From assembly GCA_964386385.1 (NCBI GenBank), contig CAYLRN010000002.1, positions 186,001 through 250,000 of the forward strand: a stretch of 64,000 nucleotides of DNA. The letters are read 5' to 3'. This document shows, piece after piece, positions 42,977-50,808 of this stretch. Each line of letters opens with the position of its first letter. Within the stretch, counting starts at the first letter, position 1. Under the pieces are notes generated by a model. The model ran no database searches, was not told the origin of the DNA, and saw only the letters and a program-made list of their open reading frames with translations. This stretch comes from RUG572 sp964386385 (GTDB lineage: Bacteria > Verrucomicrobiota > Kiritimatiellia > RFP12 > UBA1067). The translations under genes were made by a program, and so were the position numbers.

Positions 42977-42982
42977 TTCAGA
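42966..42982. promoter_or_regulatory. Fur/PerR-type operator over the perR start
   Basis: TCTGAAATCATTTCAGA is a perfect 8-1-8 palindrome, the geometry of Fur-family boxes (7-1-7). It spans the perR ATG and lies just downstream of the -10 box, ideal for autorepression. Confidence 0.65.
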
Positions 42983-42986
42983 ATTG

Positions 42987-43015
42987 ATTTTATACCATTT
43001 CAGTTCTCATTGCAA
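42987..43015 (-). promoter_or_regulatory. promoter of perR operon
   Basis: TAAAAT (42987-42992) and TTGCAA (43010-43015), 17-nt spacer. Predicted start near 42980, only about 4 nt before the ATG. Confidence 0.6.
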
Positions 43016-43290
43016 CAGGCGAATTGTAAAAAAATCTCCCCGCATATCCGCCGCCGCAGCCCCCGCTCCATTGCCTTCGCCGCGTGGAGTTTTGAGGGGG
43101 GGGGGGGGGCGGAGTTCTTCGCCTCAAAAACTCTGAAACTCAACGCAGCGAAAACAATCCGTCTGCGGCGCGACGGGACGTCGCGCCCTACCGAATTCAT
43201 CCACTCAACGGCCTTTTCGGCCACAGCGGGAATGGGCGGAGGACTAGACCGTCCGCCCTCCCATGCGATTTCGTCCGCACCGTAATCTCA
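43016..43290. repeat. repeat-rich intergenic island with G14 tract
   Basis: No gene. A run of 14 G lies at 43096-43109 between the arms GAGTTTTGAGG and CCTCAAAA. Positions 43111-43192 are a repeat seen again at 44751-44830, and 43260-43291 is the 32-bp repeat. Confidence 0.7.
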
Positions 43291-43339
43291 CGCATGAGGC
43301 CGCCCACGGATTTAGTAAAGTCCGTGGGTGTCTCATGCG
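43291..43339 (-). terminator. nested hairpin at the end of the second ATPase gene
   Basis: Outer arms CGCATGAG (43291-43298) and CTCATGCG (43332-43339) enclose inner arms CCCACGGA (43303-43310) and TCCGTGGG (43321-43328). The outer arm includes the stop codon. A copy of the inner hairpin occurs at 62823-62850. Confidence 0.65.
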
Positions 43340-44493
43340 AAAACAGGGCCGCTTCCGATGGTGGACATCTCAAGAAATCCCTGATAGTTCTCCGAGGTTA
43401 TCACTTCCCATGAACTTTCGGGATAGGCAGCGGTAAATGCCATTGGCCGACGGGGATGGCGGCGTTCGTTCCACTTGAACTCATATGCGGAAAAACGTCC
43501 GTCAGTCTCCTCCACGTAGTCGACCTCGCTCTGCGCGGTCGTCCTCCAGAAATAGCTTCGTGCCGTTGACTGCACGTATGCCAACGCCTTCCTGCGCTCG
43601 GAGACGAGATAGTTCTCCCAAAGCGAACCGACGTCCTGCCGCAGCGCGGGCGGAGCGAAATTCCCTATGACGGCGTTGCGAATGCCGTTGTCCCAAAAGT
43701 ATATCTTGCGTCCTTTGCGGATTTCGTTCCTTGCATTCCTGGCCAACGACGGCAGACGGAACACCACGAACGTCTTTTCAAGAAGGTCGACATATGATTC
43801 CACCGTCGCCTTGTTCAGTCCTGTCATTGCGGCAAGCTCCCCATATGAGACCTCGCTTCCGACCTGCAGCGCCAGGCACTGCACAAGACGGACGAGGACG
43901 TCGCTTTTCCGTATCCCGCCGAACATGAGGACGTCCTTGTACAACGCACCGTTCACGACCGCCTCCAGTATGCGACGGGCGTCTGACGGAAAAGTGACGA
44001 CCTCCGGGTACGATCCGAAGACAAGACGCGACTCAAGAAGCCTCCACTCAAGGCGGCCGTCGCATCCTTCCTTTGACAGTTCGCCGAAGGAGAACGGATA
44101 TAGACGATACTCGAAAACCCGTCCGGCAGCGGACTCGAAGATTCCGTTCGCAAGTTCAAGCGCACTTGATCCCGTTGCCACAACCTGCGCATGGCCGCGC
44201 AGACTGTCGGCAAGCATCTTCAGCGTCAGGCCGATGTTCGCCACTCGCTGGGCCTCGTCTATCAAGACGAAATCGGAATTGCCGACAAGCGCAGTGAGTG
44301 TCGTCGTGTTGCCTTTTGAAAGCAATTCCCGGTCGTCGGCATTGTCACAGTTGAGAAAGAGCGGATGCACCGCGCCTTTGGCCAACTGCTCAAGGAGGGT
44401 GGTTTTTCCAACCTGCCTTGCACCAAGGACGAGCACTATCTTCCCCTTCCCGAAATCAGCCCGAATTTTCTCCTCGATTGACCTTTTTACCAT
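43333..44493 (-). CDS. AAA-family ATPase with DUF4143-type C-terminal domain (second)
   Basis: 386 residues from ATG 44493 (AGGAGAGTGAA upstream; the longer frame to 44601 is rejected because it runs through the promoter). Walker A GARQVGKT (24-31), Walker B FVLIDEAQ, VATGSSALEL and YPFSFGEL are family signatures; the C-terminal half has the DUF4143 features (YFWRTTAQSEVDYVEE). It is only distantly similar to the ATPase at 9148. Flanked by direct repeats at 43111 and 44751. Role of the family is not established. Confidence 0.85.
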   Translation of the reverse strand: MVKRSIEEKIRADFGKGKIVLVLGARQVGKTTLLEQLAKGAVHPLFLNCDNADDRELLSKGNTTTLTALVGNSDFVLIDEAQRVANIGLTLKMLADSLRGHAQVVATGSSALELANGIFESAAGRVFEYRLYPFSFGELSKEGCDGRLEWRLLESRLVFGSYPEVVTFPSDARRILEAVVNGALYKDVLMFGGIRKSDVLVRLVQCLALQVGSEVSYGELAAMTGLNKATVESYVDLLEKTFVVFRLPSLARNARNEIRKGRKIYFWDNGIRNAVIGNFAPPALRQDVGSLWENYLVSERRKALAYVQSTARSYFWRTTAQSEVDYVEETDGRFSAYEFKWNERRHPRRPMAFTAAYPESSWEVITSENYQGFLEMSTIGSGPVFA

Positions 44494-44524
44494 TTCACTC
44501 TCCTGCGCTGCGTGGATGGAAAGC

Positions 44525-44553
44525 ATTGTACCACGCCTATTGTCCAAATTCAA
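44525..44553 (-). promoter_or_regulatory. promoter of second ATPase gene
   Basis: TTGAAT (44548-44553), 17-nt spacer, TACAAT (44525-44530), minus strand. Predicted start near 44518; unlike the first ATPase gene, it has a leader with a good ribosome site. Confidence 0.7.
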
Positions 44554-44846
44554 CCCTATTTTGGCCATTGCGTTCGCCAAAATCAGCCTGAATCCGGCCA
44601 ATTGAACACGCTGAAGAACTATGGGACGTCACGCCCCACTAGACCCGCCGTTGCGGTCATGTCATCCCCATGGGAGGGACGCGCTCCTGCGCGTCCGCCG
44701 CCGCAGGCCCGCACAAAGCCGCTTTCGCCCCGAGGAGTCTTGGAGATTCGGAACTCTTCGCCTCAAAACTCCGAAACTCCACGCAGCGAAAGCAAGCCGC
44801 CTGCGGCGCGACGGGACGTCGCGCCATGCCGGATAAAAGGCCGCGG
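44554..44846. repeat. repeat-bearing intergenic region
   Basis: No gene. It contains ATGGGAGGGACGCGCTCCTG (44671 onward) and, at 44751-44830, a direct repeat of 43111-43192 ending in the GGCGCGACGGGACGTCGCGCC palindrome. Confidence 0.7.
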
Positions 44847-45791
44847 CTACGACTTGTAGAAGAACGTATACGAGGCGTTGCGGTTTTCGGCGACGCGGGC
44901 GTCCCAGACGGGCGGACGGGGCTTGCCCGGCTTGAGCGGGGTCGGGAAGAAGAACTCGCTCTGCCGGAGGGTGACGACGGCGCGGTCGGATTCGGCCTTG
45001 AAGACGGCGTAGCCGATGTCGCCCCAGTGTCCGGTGGACGGAAGGCAGAGATGCCGGAAGATCTTCTGGTCCCTGTAGTTCGCGTGATACCAGTACGGCG
45101 CCCAGCAGTGGTCGTGCCCGTGAACGTAGCCGACGCAGAGCGGCGCGGCGTCGAGCTGCGGCAGAAGCGGACGCCCCTTGACGGAGAGTTCGTGGACCGG
45201 GTGGTGGCAGCCGACGAAGAACGGGCGCTTCCGCGACTTCAGCTCTGCGGCGAGCCATTCCTGGACATCCTCTGCGAGCTTGCCCGGCACCGGGTTGTCA
45301 GACCCCGCGCCCTTGGGATTTTCGTTGAGCGAGTCGATCATCAGGAAGTCGGCCGTGCCGAGGTTCACGACGGAGACGACCTTGCCGGGGACGGGGGTGG
45401 ACTTCTCCTGCTCCGGATGGAGGTCGAAGAACGGGCGGCGATGGTCGTGGTTGCCCATGGCGATGCGCACGTCGATTCCGGCGTCCCTCATCTGCCGGAT
45501 GAGCGGAAGGGTCTTCTCGTAGTCGGCCCTCTCGCCGAAGATCCAGGCGAGGTCGCCGAAGATCAGGACATGGCGCGGAAGCGGATCCATGCGCAGGACT
45601 TCCGCGACCTTCGCCGCAAAGAGCGGGTACTGGTAGGTGGGGCGGCCCTTCACCCCGTTGACGTGCACGTCCGAGAACAGCACCGTGAGGTTCTCGTCGA
45701 AGTCGGCCTTTGCGCCTGCGAAGAGCCTTCCTCCGGCTCCGGGCGCGACGGCCGCCGCCGTCGCCAGCTTTATGAACGAACGCCTATCCAT
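44847..45791 (-). CDS. secreted calcineurin-like metallophosphoesterase (Tat signal)
   Basis: 314 residues. The N-terminus MDRRSFIKLATAAAVAPG is a twin-arginine signal. Metallophosphoesterase motifs follow in order: FSDVHVNG, FGDLAW, AMGNHDHR, CHHPVHE and GHDHCW, which supply the bimetal ligands. It is likely to hydrolyse a phosphoester in the periplasm; the substrate is unknown. AGGAGGAACA precedes the ATG. It lies 16 nt after the zinc-finger gene. Confidence 0.85.
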   Translation of the reverse strand: MDRRSFIKLATAAAVAPGAGGRLFAGAKADFDENLTVLFSDVHVNGVKGRPTYQYPLFAAKVAEVLRMDPLPRHVLIFGDLAWIFGERADYEKTLPLIRQMRDAGIDVRIAMGNHDHRRPFFDLHPEQEKSTPVPGKVVSVVNLGTADFLMIDSLNENPKGAGSDNPVPGKLAEDVQEWLAAELKSRKRPFFVGCHHPVHELSVKGRPLLPQLDAAPLCVGYVHGHDHCWAPYWYHANYRDQKIFRHLCLPSTGHWGDIGYAVFKAESDRAVVTLRQSEFFFPTPLKPGKPRPPVWDARVAENRNASYTFFYKS

Positions 45792-45807
45792 TGTTCCTCC
45801 TTCTTGT

Positions 45808-46398
45808 TTATGAAACCTCTTCCTGCGGTGCGCTTTCCGCCGCGCCGGACTTCTCCGCCGCCTCCCCTTCCGATGCGGAGACCTCGCCGAGCGTCTTCGT
45901 GCCGGAGAGAAGGGCCACGACCTGCTGCTGCACGTCGCCCAGGTTCTCCAGTCGGAGACGCGGATCGAGGACTATGAAGCTCTCGCCGGTCTTGCGATGC
46001 TCGTAGACGCGAAGAATCGAGCGGTCCTCCTGCTCGCGCGCGTCACGCTCCACCAGGATCTTCGAGCGCTCCAGCATGACGGCGAGGACGTAGACCACGT
46101 TCTTCATCGCCGGGTCCTCAAGGGCGATGAGACGGCGCAGCAGTTCGTCGGCCGTCTCCTTCTTAAGGGCCTCGCGCTTCGACTGCGGCGGAGGCGGAGC
46201 GACGTAGACGCCCTCCCATGCGCTGAACGGCGCCCAGTCGCGGGGCGCGGCCTTCCAGCATTCGGGATGGCAGTCCAGGCGCTCGTAGCCGCCTTCTGCT
46301 TCACGGAGTACGGACATTACGGGCGACTTGTCGACAAGCGGCTTTTCGCATATCGAGCAGACGTGTCCGCGTGATTTTATGTTCCATTCCTGTGCCAC
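45808..46398 (-). CDS. conserved hypothetical protein with N-terminal zinc-binding motif
   Basis: 196 residues from GTG 46398. An N-terminal CSIC...LDCHPEC group suggests a zinc ribbon; a helical middle region and an acidic Ala/Glu/Ser-rich tail follow. The frame could begin at GTG 46404, but a TACAAT box ends 1 nt before that codon and 6 nt before 46398, so a leaderless GTG 46398 start is preferred. No function recognised. Confidence 0.6.
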   Translation of the reverse strand: MAQEWNIKSRGHVCSICEKPLVDKSPVMSVLREAEGGYERLDCHPECWKAAPRDWAPFSAWEGVYVAPPPPQSKREALKKETADELLRRLIALEDPAMKNVVYVLAVMLERSKILVERDAREQEDRSILRVYEHRKTGESFIVLDPRLRLENLGDVQQQVVALLSGTKTLGEVSASEGEAAEKSGAAESAPQEEVS

Positions 46399-46404
46399 GC
46401 GCAC

Positions 46405-46410
46405 ATTGTA
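46405..46410 (-). promoter_or_regulatory. -10 box for zinc-finger/phosphoesterase genes
   Basis: TACAAT on the minus strand, 6 nt before GTG 46398. Only a poor -35 (ATGCAA) lies at 17 nt, inside the terminator hairpin. Confidence 0.45.
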
Positions 46411-46414
46411 CCAT

Positions 46415-46444
46415 AAAGGCCACCCATTTGCATGGGTGGCCTTT
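46415..46444 (-). terminator. terminator of the ribosomal protein operon
   Basis: Perfect 12-bp arms AAAGGCCACCCA and TGGGTGGCCTTT around a 6-nt loop, 32 nt past the rplO stop. It closes the S10-spc operon and runs almost directly into the next promoter. Confidence 0.85.
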
Positions 46445-46476
46445 CAATTGCCGTCATTTCAGGGGGCAGTCGGGAC

Positions 46477-46941
46477 TCAGGCCTTCGCCTCGTCCTTCTT
46501 GTCCTCGACGACGGAGCCGCCGGCGGACTCGATCTTCGCCTTCGCGGAGGCGGAGCAGGGGAGCTTGACCGTGAGCTTCTTCGTCAGTTCGCCCTTGGCG
46601 AGAATCTTGACGACGGGACGCTTGTTGTCGGAGACGCCCTTGGCGGCGAGCGACTGAAGCGTGACCTCGTCGCCGGCGTTGAAGAGCTTCTCAAGCGTCT
46701 CGACGTTGACGGGGTGCGCTTCGACGCGGAAGCGGGCGTTGTTGAAGCCGCGCTTCGGCAGACGGCGGACGAGCGGCATCTGGCCGCCTTCGAATCCGAG
46801 CTTCTGCTTGTGGCCCTTGCGGGCGTTCTGGCCCTTCTGGCCGCGCGTGGACGTCTTGCCCATGCCCGAGCCGCAGCCGCGGCCGACGCGCTTGGCGGTC
46901 TTGCGAGCGCCGGGAACGTTCGTCAAAGAGGAAAGATCCAT
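46477..46941 (-). CDS. rplO: ribosomal protein uL15
   Basis: 154 residues with the RVGRGCGSGMGKTSTRGQKG and GFEGGQMPLVRRLPKRGF segments diagnostic of L15. It is the last gene of the cluster; the usual next gene secY is absent, and rpmD is missing before it. Confidence 0.97.
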   Translation of the reverse strand: MDLSSLTNVPGARKTAKRVGRGCGSGMGKTSTRGQKGQNARKGHKQKLGFEGGQMPLVRRLPKRGFNNARFRVEAHPVNVETLEKLFNAGDEVTLQSLAAKGVSDNKRPVVKILAKGELTKKLTVKLPCSASAKAKIESAGGSVVEDKKDEAKA

Positions 46942-46956
46942 TTCGCTTTTCCTTTC

Positions 46957-47457
46957 TTACGCGCGGATCGCGGCGATCTCTTCTTCGCTGCGAAGCTGGG
47001 CGAGTGCGTCGAGCGTGGCCTTGACCACGTTGAGACGGTTCTTGGAGCCGAGGGACTTGCCGACCGCGTCGCGGATGCCGGCCGTCTCGAGGACGGGGCG
47101 CATTCCGCCGCCGACGATCAGGCCCGTGCCGGCGGGGGCCGGCTTGAGGAGCACGCGGCCGCCGTCGCAGCAGCCCGTGACGTCGTGCGGAATCGTGTCG
47201 CCATGGCGGATGACGGGGCGCATGGCCTTGCGCGCGGCCTCGCCGCCCTTGCGGATGGCGTCTGAGACCTCGTTGGCCTTGCCGAAGCCGACGCCGACCT
47301 TGCCCTCGTGGTCGCCGACGACGACGACGGCGGAGAAGGACATGCGGCGGCCGCCCTTGACGGTCTTGGCGCAGCGGTTCACGAAAACGACGCGCTCGTC
47401 GAGGTCGTCGTTGGCTCCCGATTCGTTGCGGGGGCGCTTGTTGCGGTCAAAAGCCAT
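46957..47457 (-). CDS. rpsE: ribosomal protein uS5
   Basis: 166 residues with LDERVVFVNRCAKTVKGGRR and the GxGKANEVSDAIRKG motif. Start overlaps the rplR stop by one base (TAATG). Confidence 0.97.
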   Translation of the reverse strand: MAFDRNKRPRNESGANDDLDERVVFVNRCAKTVKGGRRMSFSAVVVVGDHEGKVGVGFGKANEVSDAIRKGGEAARKAMRPVIRHGDTIPHDVTGCCDGGRVLLKPAPAGTGLIVGGGMRPVLETAGIRDAVGKSLGSKNRLNVVKATLDALAQLRSEEEIAAIRA

Positions 47458-47825
47458 TATTCAGCCTCCTTGGCGGGTTTGTCGCTAATCGAGAGGCCGT
47501 TCGCGACGGCGCTCTCGACGATGGCGGCCACGCGGCCGTGATAGGGATGTCCGCCACGGTCGACGACGATCCTGACGATGCCCTTGGCCTTGGCGGCCTC
47601 CGCCGCGGCGACTCCGAGGCGCTTTGCGACTTCGACGTTGGCCTTCGCCTCCTTGATGGAGGAGGCCTGCGCAAGCGTCCTGCCGACGCTGTCGTCGACG
47701 AACTGCACGTACATGTGCTTGTTCGTCACGCAGATCGACATGCGCGGACGCTCCGCGGTGCCGACGATCCGCTGGCGCAGACGGAGGTGGCGCTTCCTGA
47801 GCTGGTCTTTACGGTTGAAACTCAT
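47457..47825 (-). CDS. rplR: ribosomal protein uL18
   Basis: 122 residues, the 5S rRNA-binding protein, with RPRMSICVTNKHMYVQFVDD and the C-terminal VDRGGHPYHGRVAAI segment. Confidence 0.96.
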   Translation of the reverse strand: MSFNRKDQLRKRHLRLRQRIVGTAERPRMSICVTNKHMYVQFVDDSVGRTLAQASSIKEAKANVEVAKRLGVAAAEAAKAKGIVRIVVDRGGHPYHGRVAAIVESAVANGLSISDKPAKEAE

Positions 47826-47855
47826 TTGATTTCTCCGAATCAGGCGGCCATCAGA

Positions 47856-48392
47856 TTAGGCCACCTTCTTGCCCTGTTTGCGACGAATCTGCTCGCCGAG
47901 ATACTTGATGCCCTTGCCCTTGTAGGGTTCCGCGGGATAGAAGCTGCGGATGCGGGCGGCGGCCTCGCCGACCATCTGCTTGTCGATGCCGACGATCGTG
48001 ACCTGGAGGCCGTCGTTCTCGACCGTGATGGTGAGACCTTCGGGGATGGCGTAGATCTTCGGGGAGGCGAAGCCGAGGGAGAGCGCGAGCTGCTTGCCCT
48101 GGAGGACGGCCTTGAAGCCGGTGCCCTCGATGACGAGCTGCTTCTTGTAGCCCTCCGAGACGCCGACCACGTTGTTGTGGATGAGGGCGCGGGCGAGGCC
48201 GTGGAAGTTGCCGTAGGCCTTGTCGTCGGCGCAGGAGACGACGACCTTGCCGTCCTTGACCTCGGCGGAGACTCCGTCCTGCATGACGTAGGACAGTTCG
48301 CCGAGCTTGCCCTTGACGGTTACCTTCTGGCCGTCCACCTGGACGGTGACGCCGGCCGGAAGATTCACGGGTTCTTTACCGATACGAGACAT
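47856..48392 (-). CDS. rplF: ribosomal protein uL6
   Basis: 178 residues; MSRIGKEPVNLPAGVTVQV at the N-terminus and the C-terminal EPYKGKGIKYLGE motif are typical. Confidence 0.97.
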   Translation of the reverse strand: MSRIGKEPVNLPAGVTVQVDGQKVTVKGKLGELSYVMQDGVSAEVKDGKVVVSCADDKAYGNFHGLARALIHNNVVGVSEGYKKQLVIEGTGFKAVLQGKQLALSLGFASPKIYAIPEGLTITVENDGLQVTIVGIDKQMVGEAAARIRSFYPAEPYKGKGIKYLGEQIRRKQGKKVA

Positions 48393-48404
48393 TTGTGCAG
48401 CTCC

Positions 48405-48797
48405 TTACCAGACGGTGCAGATGAGTTCGCCGCCGACCTTCGCCTTGCGCGCCTCGACGCCGCTCATCACGCCCTTGGACGTGGAGAGGATCGCCAGGCC
48501 CATGCCGTCGAGGACGGCGGGGATGGTGGCGCAGGAGACGAACTTGCGGAGACCGGGCTTGGACTGGCGCTGAAGGCCGCGGATGGCCGGTTCGGCCCTG
48601 TCCGAATACTTCAGCGTGATGACGAGCTTCCGGGGAAACTCGCTGGTGGCGTAGGCGTCCTGGATGTATCCGGCCGCCTTCATGACCTTTGCGATTTCGA
48701 CCTTGATGTTCGAGGCCGGAACGGTCACCTGGACGAGACGGGCCTTCAGTCCGTTGCGAATCGCCACAAGCATGTCGGAAATGGGATCGATGATCAT
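48405..48797 (-). CDS. rpsH: ribosomal protein uS8
   Basis: 130 residues; DPISDMLVAIRNGLKAR and the C-terminal STSKGVMSGVEARKAKVGGE signature are conserved. Confidence 0.97.
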   Translation of the reverse strand: MIIDPISDMLVAIRNGLKARLVQVTVPASNIKVEIAKVMKAAGYIQDAYATSEFPRKLVITLKYSDRAEPAIRGLQRQSKPGLRKFVSCATIPAVLDGMGLAILSTSKGVMSGVEARKAKVGGELICTVW

Positions 48798-48814
48798 TCT
48801 TCAGTTCCTTTCCG

Positions 48815-49054
48815 TTACCACGAGGCCTTCGTGACGCCGGGGATGAGACCGTTGACCGCGAGTTCGCGGAAGCAGAGACGGCAGACGCCGAACTTGCGCA
48901 TGTACGCATGGCGGCGGCCGCAGATCTTGCAGCGGTTGTAGGCGCGGACCTTCGCCTTCGTGCGGGGTTCCTTGCCCTCGGCCACGCGCTTGGCGTCGGC
49001 CGCCTTGGCGGCCTGAAGGCGTGCGGCCTTCACCATAAGACATTTCTTGGCCAT
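48815..49054 (-). CDS. rpsN: ribosomal protein uS14, zinc-binding, intermediate length
   Basis: 79 residues with CKICGRRHAYMRKFGVCRLC giving the CxxC...CxxC zinc site. It is longer than the 61-residue zinc type and shorter than the 89-101-residue zinc-free type because of a basic N-terminal extension. Confidence 0.93.
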   Translation of the reverse strand: MAKKCLMVKAARLQAAKAADAKRVAEGKEPRTKAKVRAYNRCKICGRRHAYMRKFGVCRLCFRELAVNGLIPGVTKASW

Positions 49055-49057
49055 TGA

Positions 49058-49594
49058 TTAGCTCCTCTTCGCAAATGGCATGCCGATCGCGAGCAGAAGC
49101 TCCTTGGCCGCCGTGTTGTCCTGCGAACTCGTGACGAAAGTCACGTCCATGCCGACCGTCGGGCCCGCCGCCTCAAGGATCTCCGGGAAGATGGAATGGT
49201 CCTTGACGCCGAGCGTGTAGTTGCCGCGCCCGTCGAATCCCTTGTTGGGGATGCCGCGGAAGTCGCGGATGCGGGGCAGGGCGGCGGAGATGAGGCGTTC
49301 GGTGAACTCCCACATGCGGTCGCCGCGGAGCGTGACCTTGGCGCCGATGACCATGCCCTCGCGCAGTTTGAAGTTCGAGATGGACTTCTTGGCCTTGCAG
49401 AGCTTCGGCTTCTGGCCGGTTATCGCCTGGAGGTCGTCGACAATCGCCTTCTGCTCGTCCTTGGAGACGATGCCGAAAGCCATGTTGATCACGACTTTCT
49501 GCAGACGCGGCACGAGCATCTTGTTCGTCAGCCCGAGCTTCTGCTCGAGTTCGGCGACGATGCGCGACTTGTATTCTTCTTTCAGCTTCGCCAT
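49058..49594 (-). CDS. rplE: ribosomal protein uL5
   Basis: 178 residues with the 5S-rRNA-contacting ITGQKPKLCKAKKSISNFKL segment and the FRGIPNKGFDGRGNYTLGV motif. Confidence 0.97.
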   Translation of the reverse strand: MAKLKEEYKSRIVAELEQKLGLTNKMLVPRLQKVVINMAFGIVSKDEQKAIVDDLQAITGQKPKLCKAKKSISNFKLREGMVIGAKVTLRGDRMWEFTERLISAALPRIRDFRGIPNKGFDGRGNYTLGVKDHSIFPEILEAAGPTVGMDVTFVTSSQDNTAAKELLLAIGMPFAKRS

Positions 49595-49605
49595 TGTGGT
49601 GTTCC

Positions 49606-49917
49606 TCAGATGATCTTGCCGGAGGTCTTGAGCATGCGGACCTTCTTGCCGTCCCTTTCGACAATCGCGATGCGCGAGCCCTTCTTGGCCTCCTCGTCGT
49701 ATGGCATGAGCTTGCAGAGCGGAATCGGGAACTCGAATTCCACGATGCCGCCGGCGGAGGTCTCAGTCCGGCGCATGGCCTTCTTCTTCTTGTTCAGCCC
49801 TTCGACGATCGCCGTGCCGTTCTTGGAGTCCACGCTCTTCACCTTGCCGGTGCGGCCGGCTTCGTTGCCGCGCGTGAGAATCACGATGTCGTCTTTGCGA
49901 ATACGTGCGATACTCAT
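49606..49917 (-). CDS. rplX: ribosomal protein uL24
   Basis: 103 residues with the KOW motif IRKDDIVILTRGNEAGRTGK near the N-terminus. Confidence 0.96.
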   Translation of the reverse strand: MSIARIRKDDIVILTRGNEAGRTGKVKSVDSKNGTAIVEGLNKKKKAMRRTETSAGGIVEFEFPIPLCKLMPYDEEAKKGSRIAIVERDGKKVRMLKTSGKII

Positions 49918-49930
49918 TGTGTTTCTCCTC

Positions 49931-50326
49931 TCAGACCACTTCCGGGGCCATGCTCAGAATCTGCATGTAGAGCTGGTGGCGCGGATCCTTCTGCGGGACC
50001 TTCTCGCGGAGTTCGCGGGGGACGGGCCCGAAGACGCGGGTGCCGAGCAGTTTCTTGCGGGTGGAATCGACGAGGACGCAGGCGTTCTGGTCGAAGTGGA
50101 GGCGCTGGCCGTCCGCGCGGCGGATCTGGGCGCCGGTGCGGATGATCACCGCCGTGGCGACCTGGCCCTTCTTGATGAGGCCGGTCGGGGAGGCGTCCTT
50201 GATCGCCACGCGGATGAAGTCGCCGAGGTGGGCGTACTCCTTGCGCTGGCCAAGGATGCGGAAACACATGGCGCGCTTGGCGCCGGTGTTGTCCGCCACT
50301 ATGAGGTTGGAAAGTTCCTGCAGCAT
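49931..50326 (-). CDS. rplN: ribosomal protein uL14
   Basis: 131 residues. The core is canonical (VADNTGAKRAMCFRILG). An extra stretch of about ten residues lies after RELREK before the terminal LSMAPEVV; RsfS (16525) binds this protein. Confidence 0.96.
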   Translation of the reverse strand: MLQELSNLIVADNTGAKRAMCFRILGQRKEYAHLGDFIRVAIKDASPTGLIKKGQVATAVIIRTGAQIRRADGQRLHFDQNACVLVDSTRKKLLGTRVFGPVPRELREKVPQKDPRHQLYMQILSMAPEVV

Positions 50327-50329
50327 GGC

Positions 50330-50590
50330 TTACTTCGCCTCCTGGGGAATGATCCTCCAGCGCTTGGTGGCGCTGAGCGGACGCGTTTCCATGATCGCCA
50401 CGGAGTCGCCCACCTTGGCGGTGTCGGCCTCGTCGTGGACATGGTACTTCTTGCGGCGGACCACGACTTTCCCGTAGAGGGGATGGCGTTCGCGATAGGT
50501 CACCTCGACGACGACGCTCTTGATGCCCATCTTCGAGACAACGACGCCCTTGCGCTCCTTGCGGGAGCCGCGTGTGACTTCGTTCGTCAT
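50330..50590 (-). CDS. rpsQ: ribosomal protein uS17
   Basis: 86 residues; GVVVSKMGIKSVVVEV, RRKKYHVHDE and VGDSVAIMETRPLSATKRW are diagnostic. Overlaps rpmC stop by one base. Confidence 0.96.
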   Translation of the reverse strand: MTNEVTRGSRKERKGVVVSKMGIKSVVVEVTYRERHPLYGKVVVRRKKYHVHDEADTAKVGDSVAIMETRPLSATKRWRIIPQEAK

Positions 50591-50808
50591 TATTTGGCCT
50601 CCTTCTTCGCTTTCGCTTCGGACTGGACGGTCAGCATGCGCGCGACGTTCTTCTTCATCTCGCGGATCCGGCCGGGCTTCTCGACCTCGCCGCCAGACGC
50701 ATGCTTAAGCTTGAGGTCGGCGAGTTCCTTGCGGGCCTCGCGGATGCGGGCCGCCAGCTCCTCTTCGCCGAGTTCCCTCAGTTCAACTAGCAATTTAGTG
50801 GATTTCAT
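50590..50808 (-). CDS. rpmC: ribosomal protein uL29
   Basis: 72 residues from ATG 50808, which overlaps the rplP stop (TGATG). LKHASGGEVEKPGRIREMKK is the L29 signature; a longer frame to 50880 is a shadow in rplP. Confidence 0.93.
   Translation of the reverse strand: MKSTKLLVELRELGEEELAARIREARKELADLKLKHASGGEVEKPGRIREMKKNVARMLTVQSEAKAKKEAK

Noticed and set aside
43333..44493. toxin-antitoxin or defence system around the ATPase genes
   Set aside because: Each ATPase is a single gene with no partner or effector domain nearby; the family has no established defence role.
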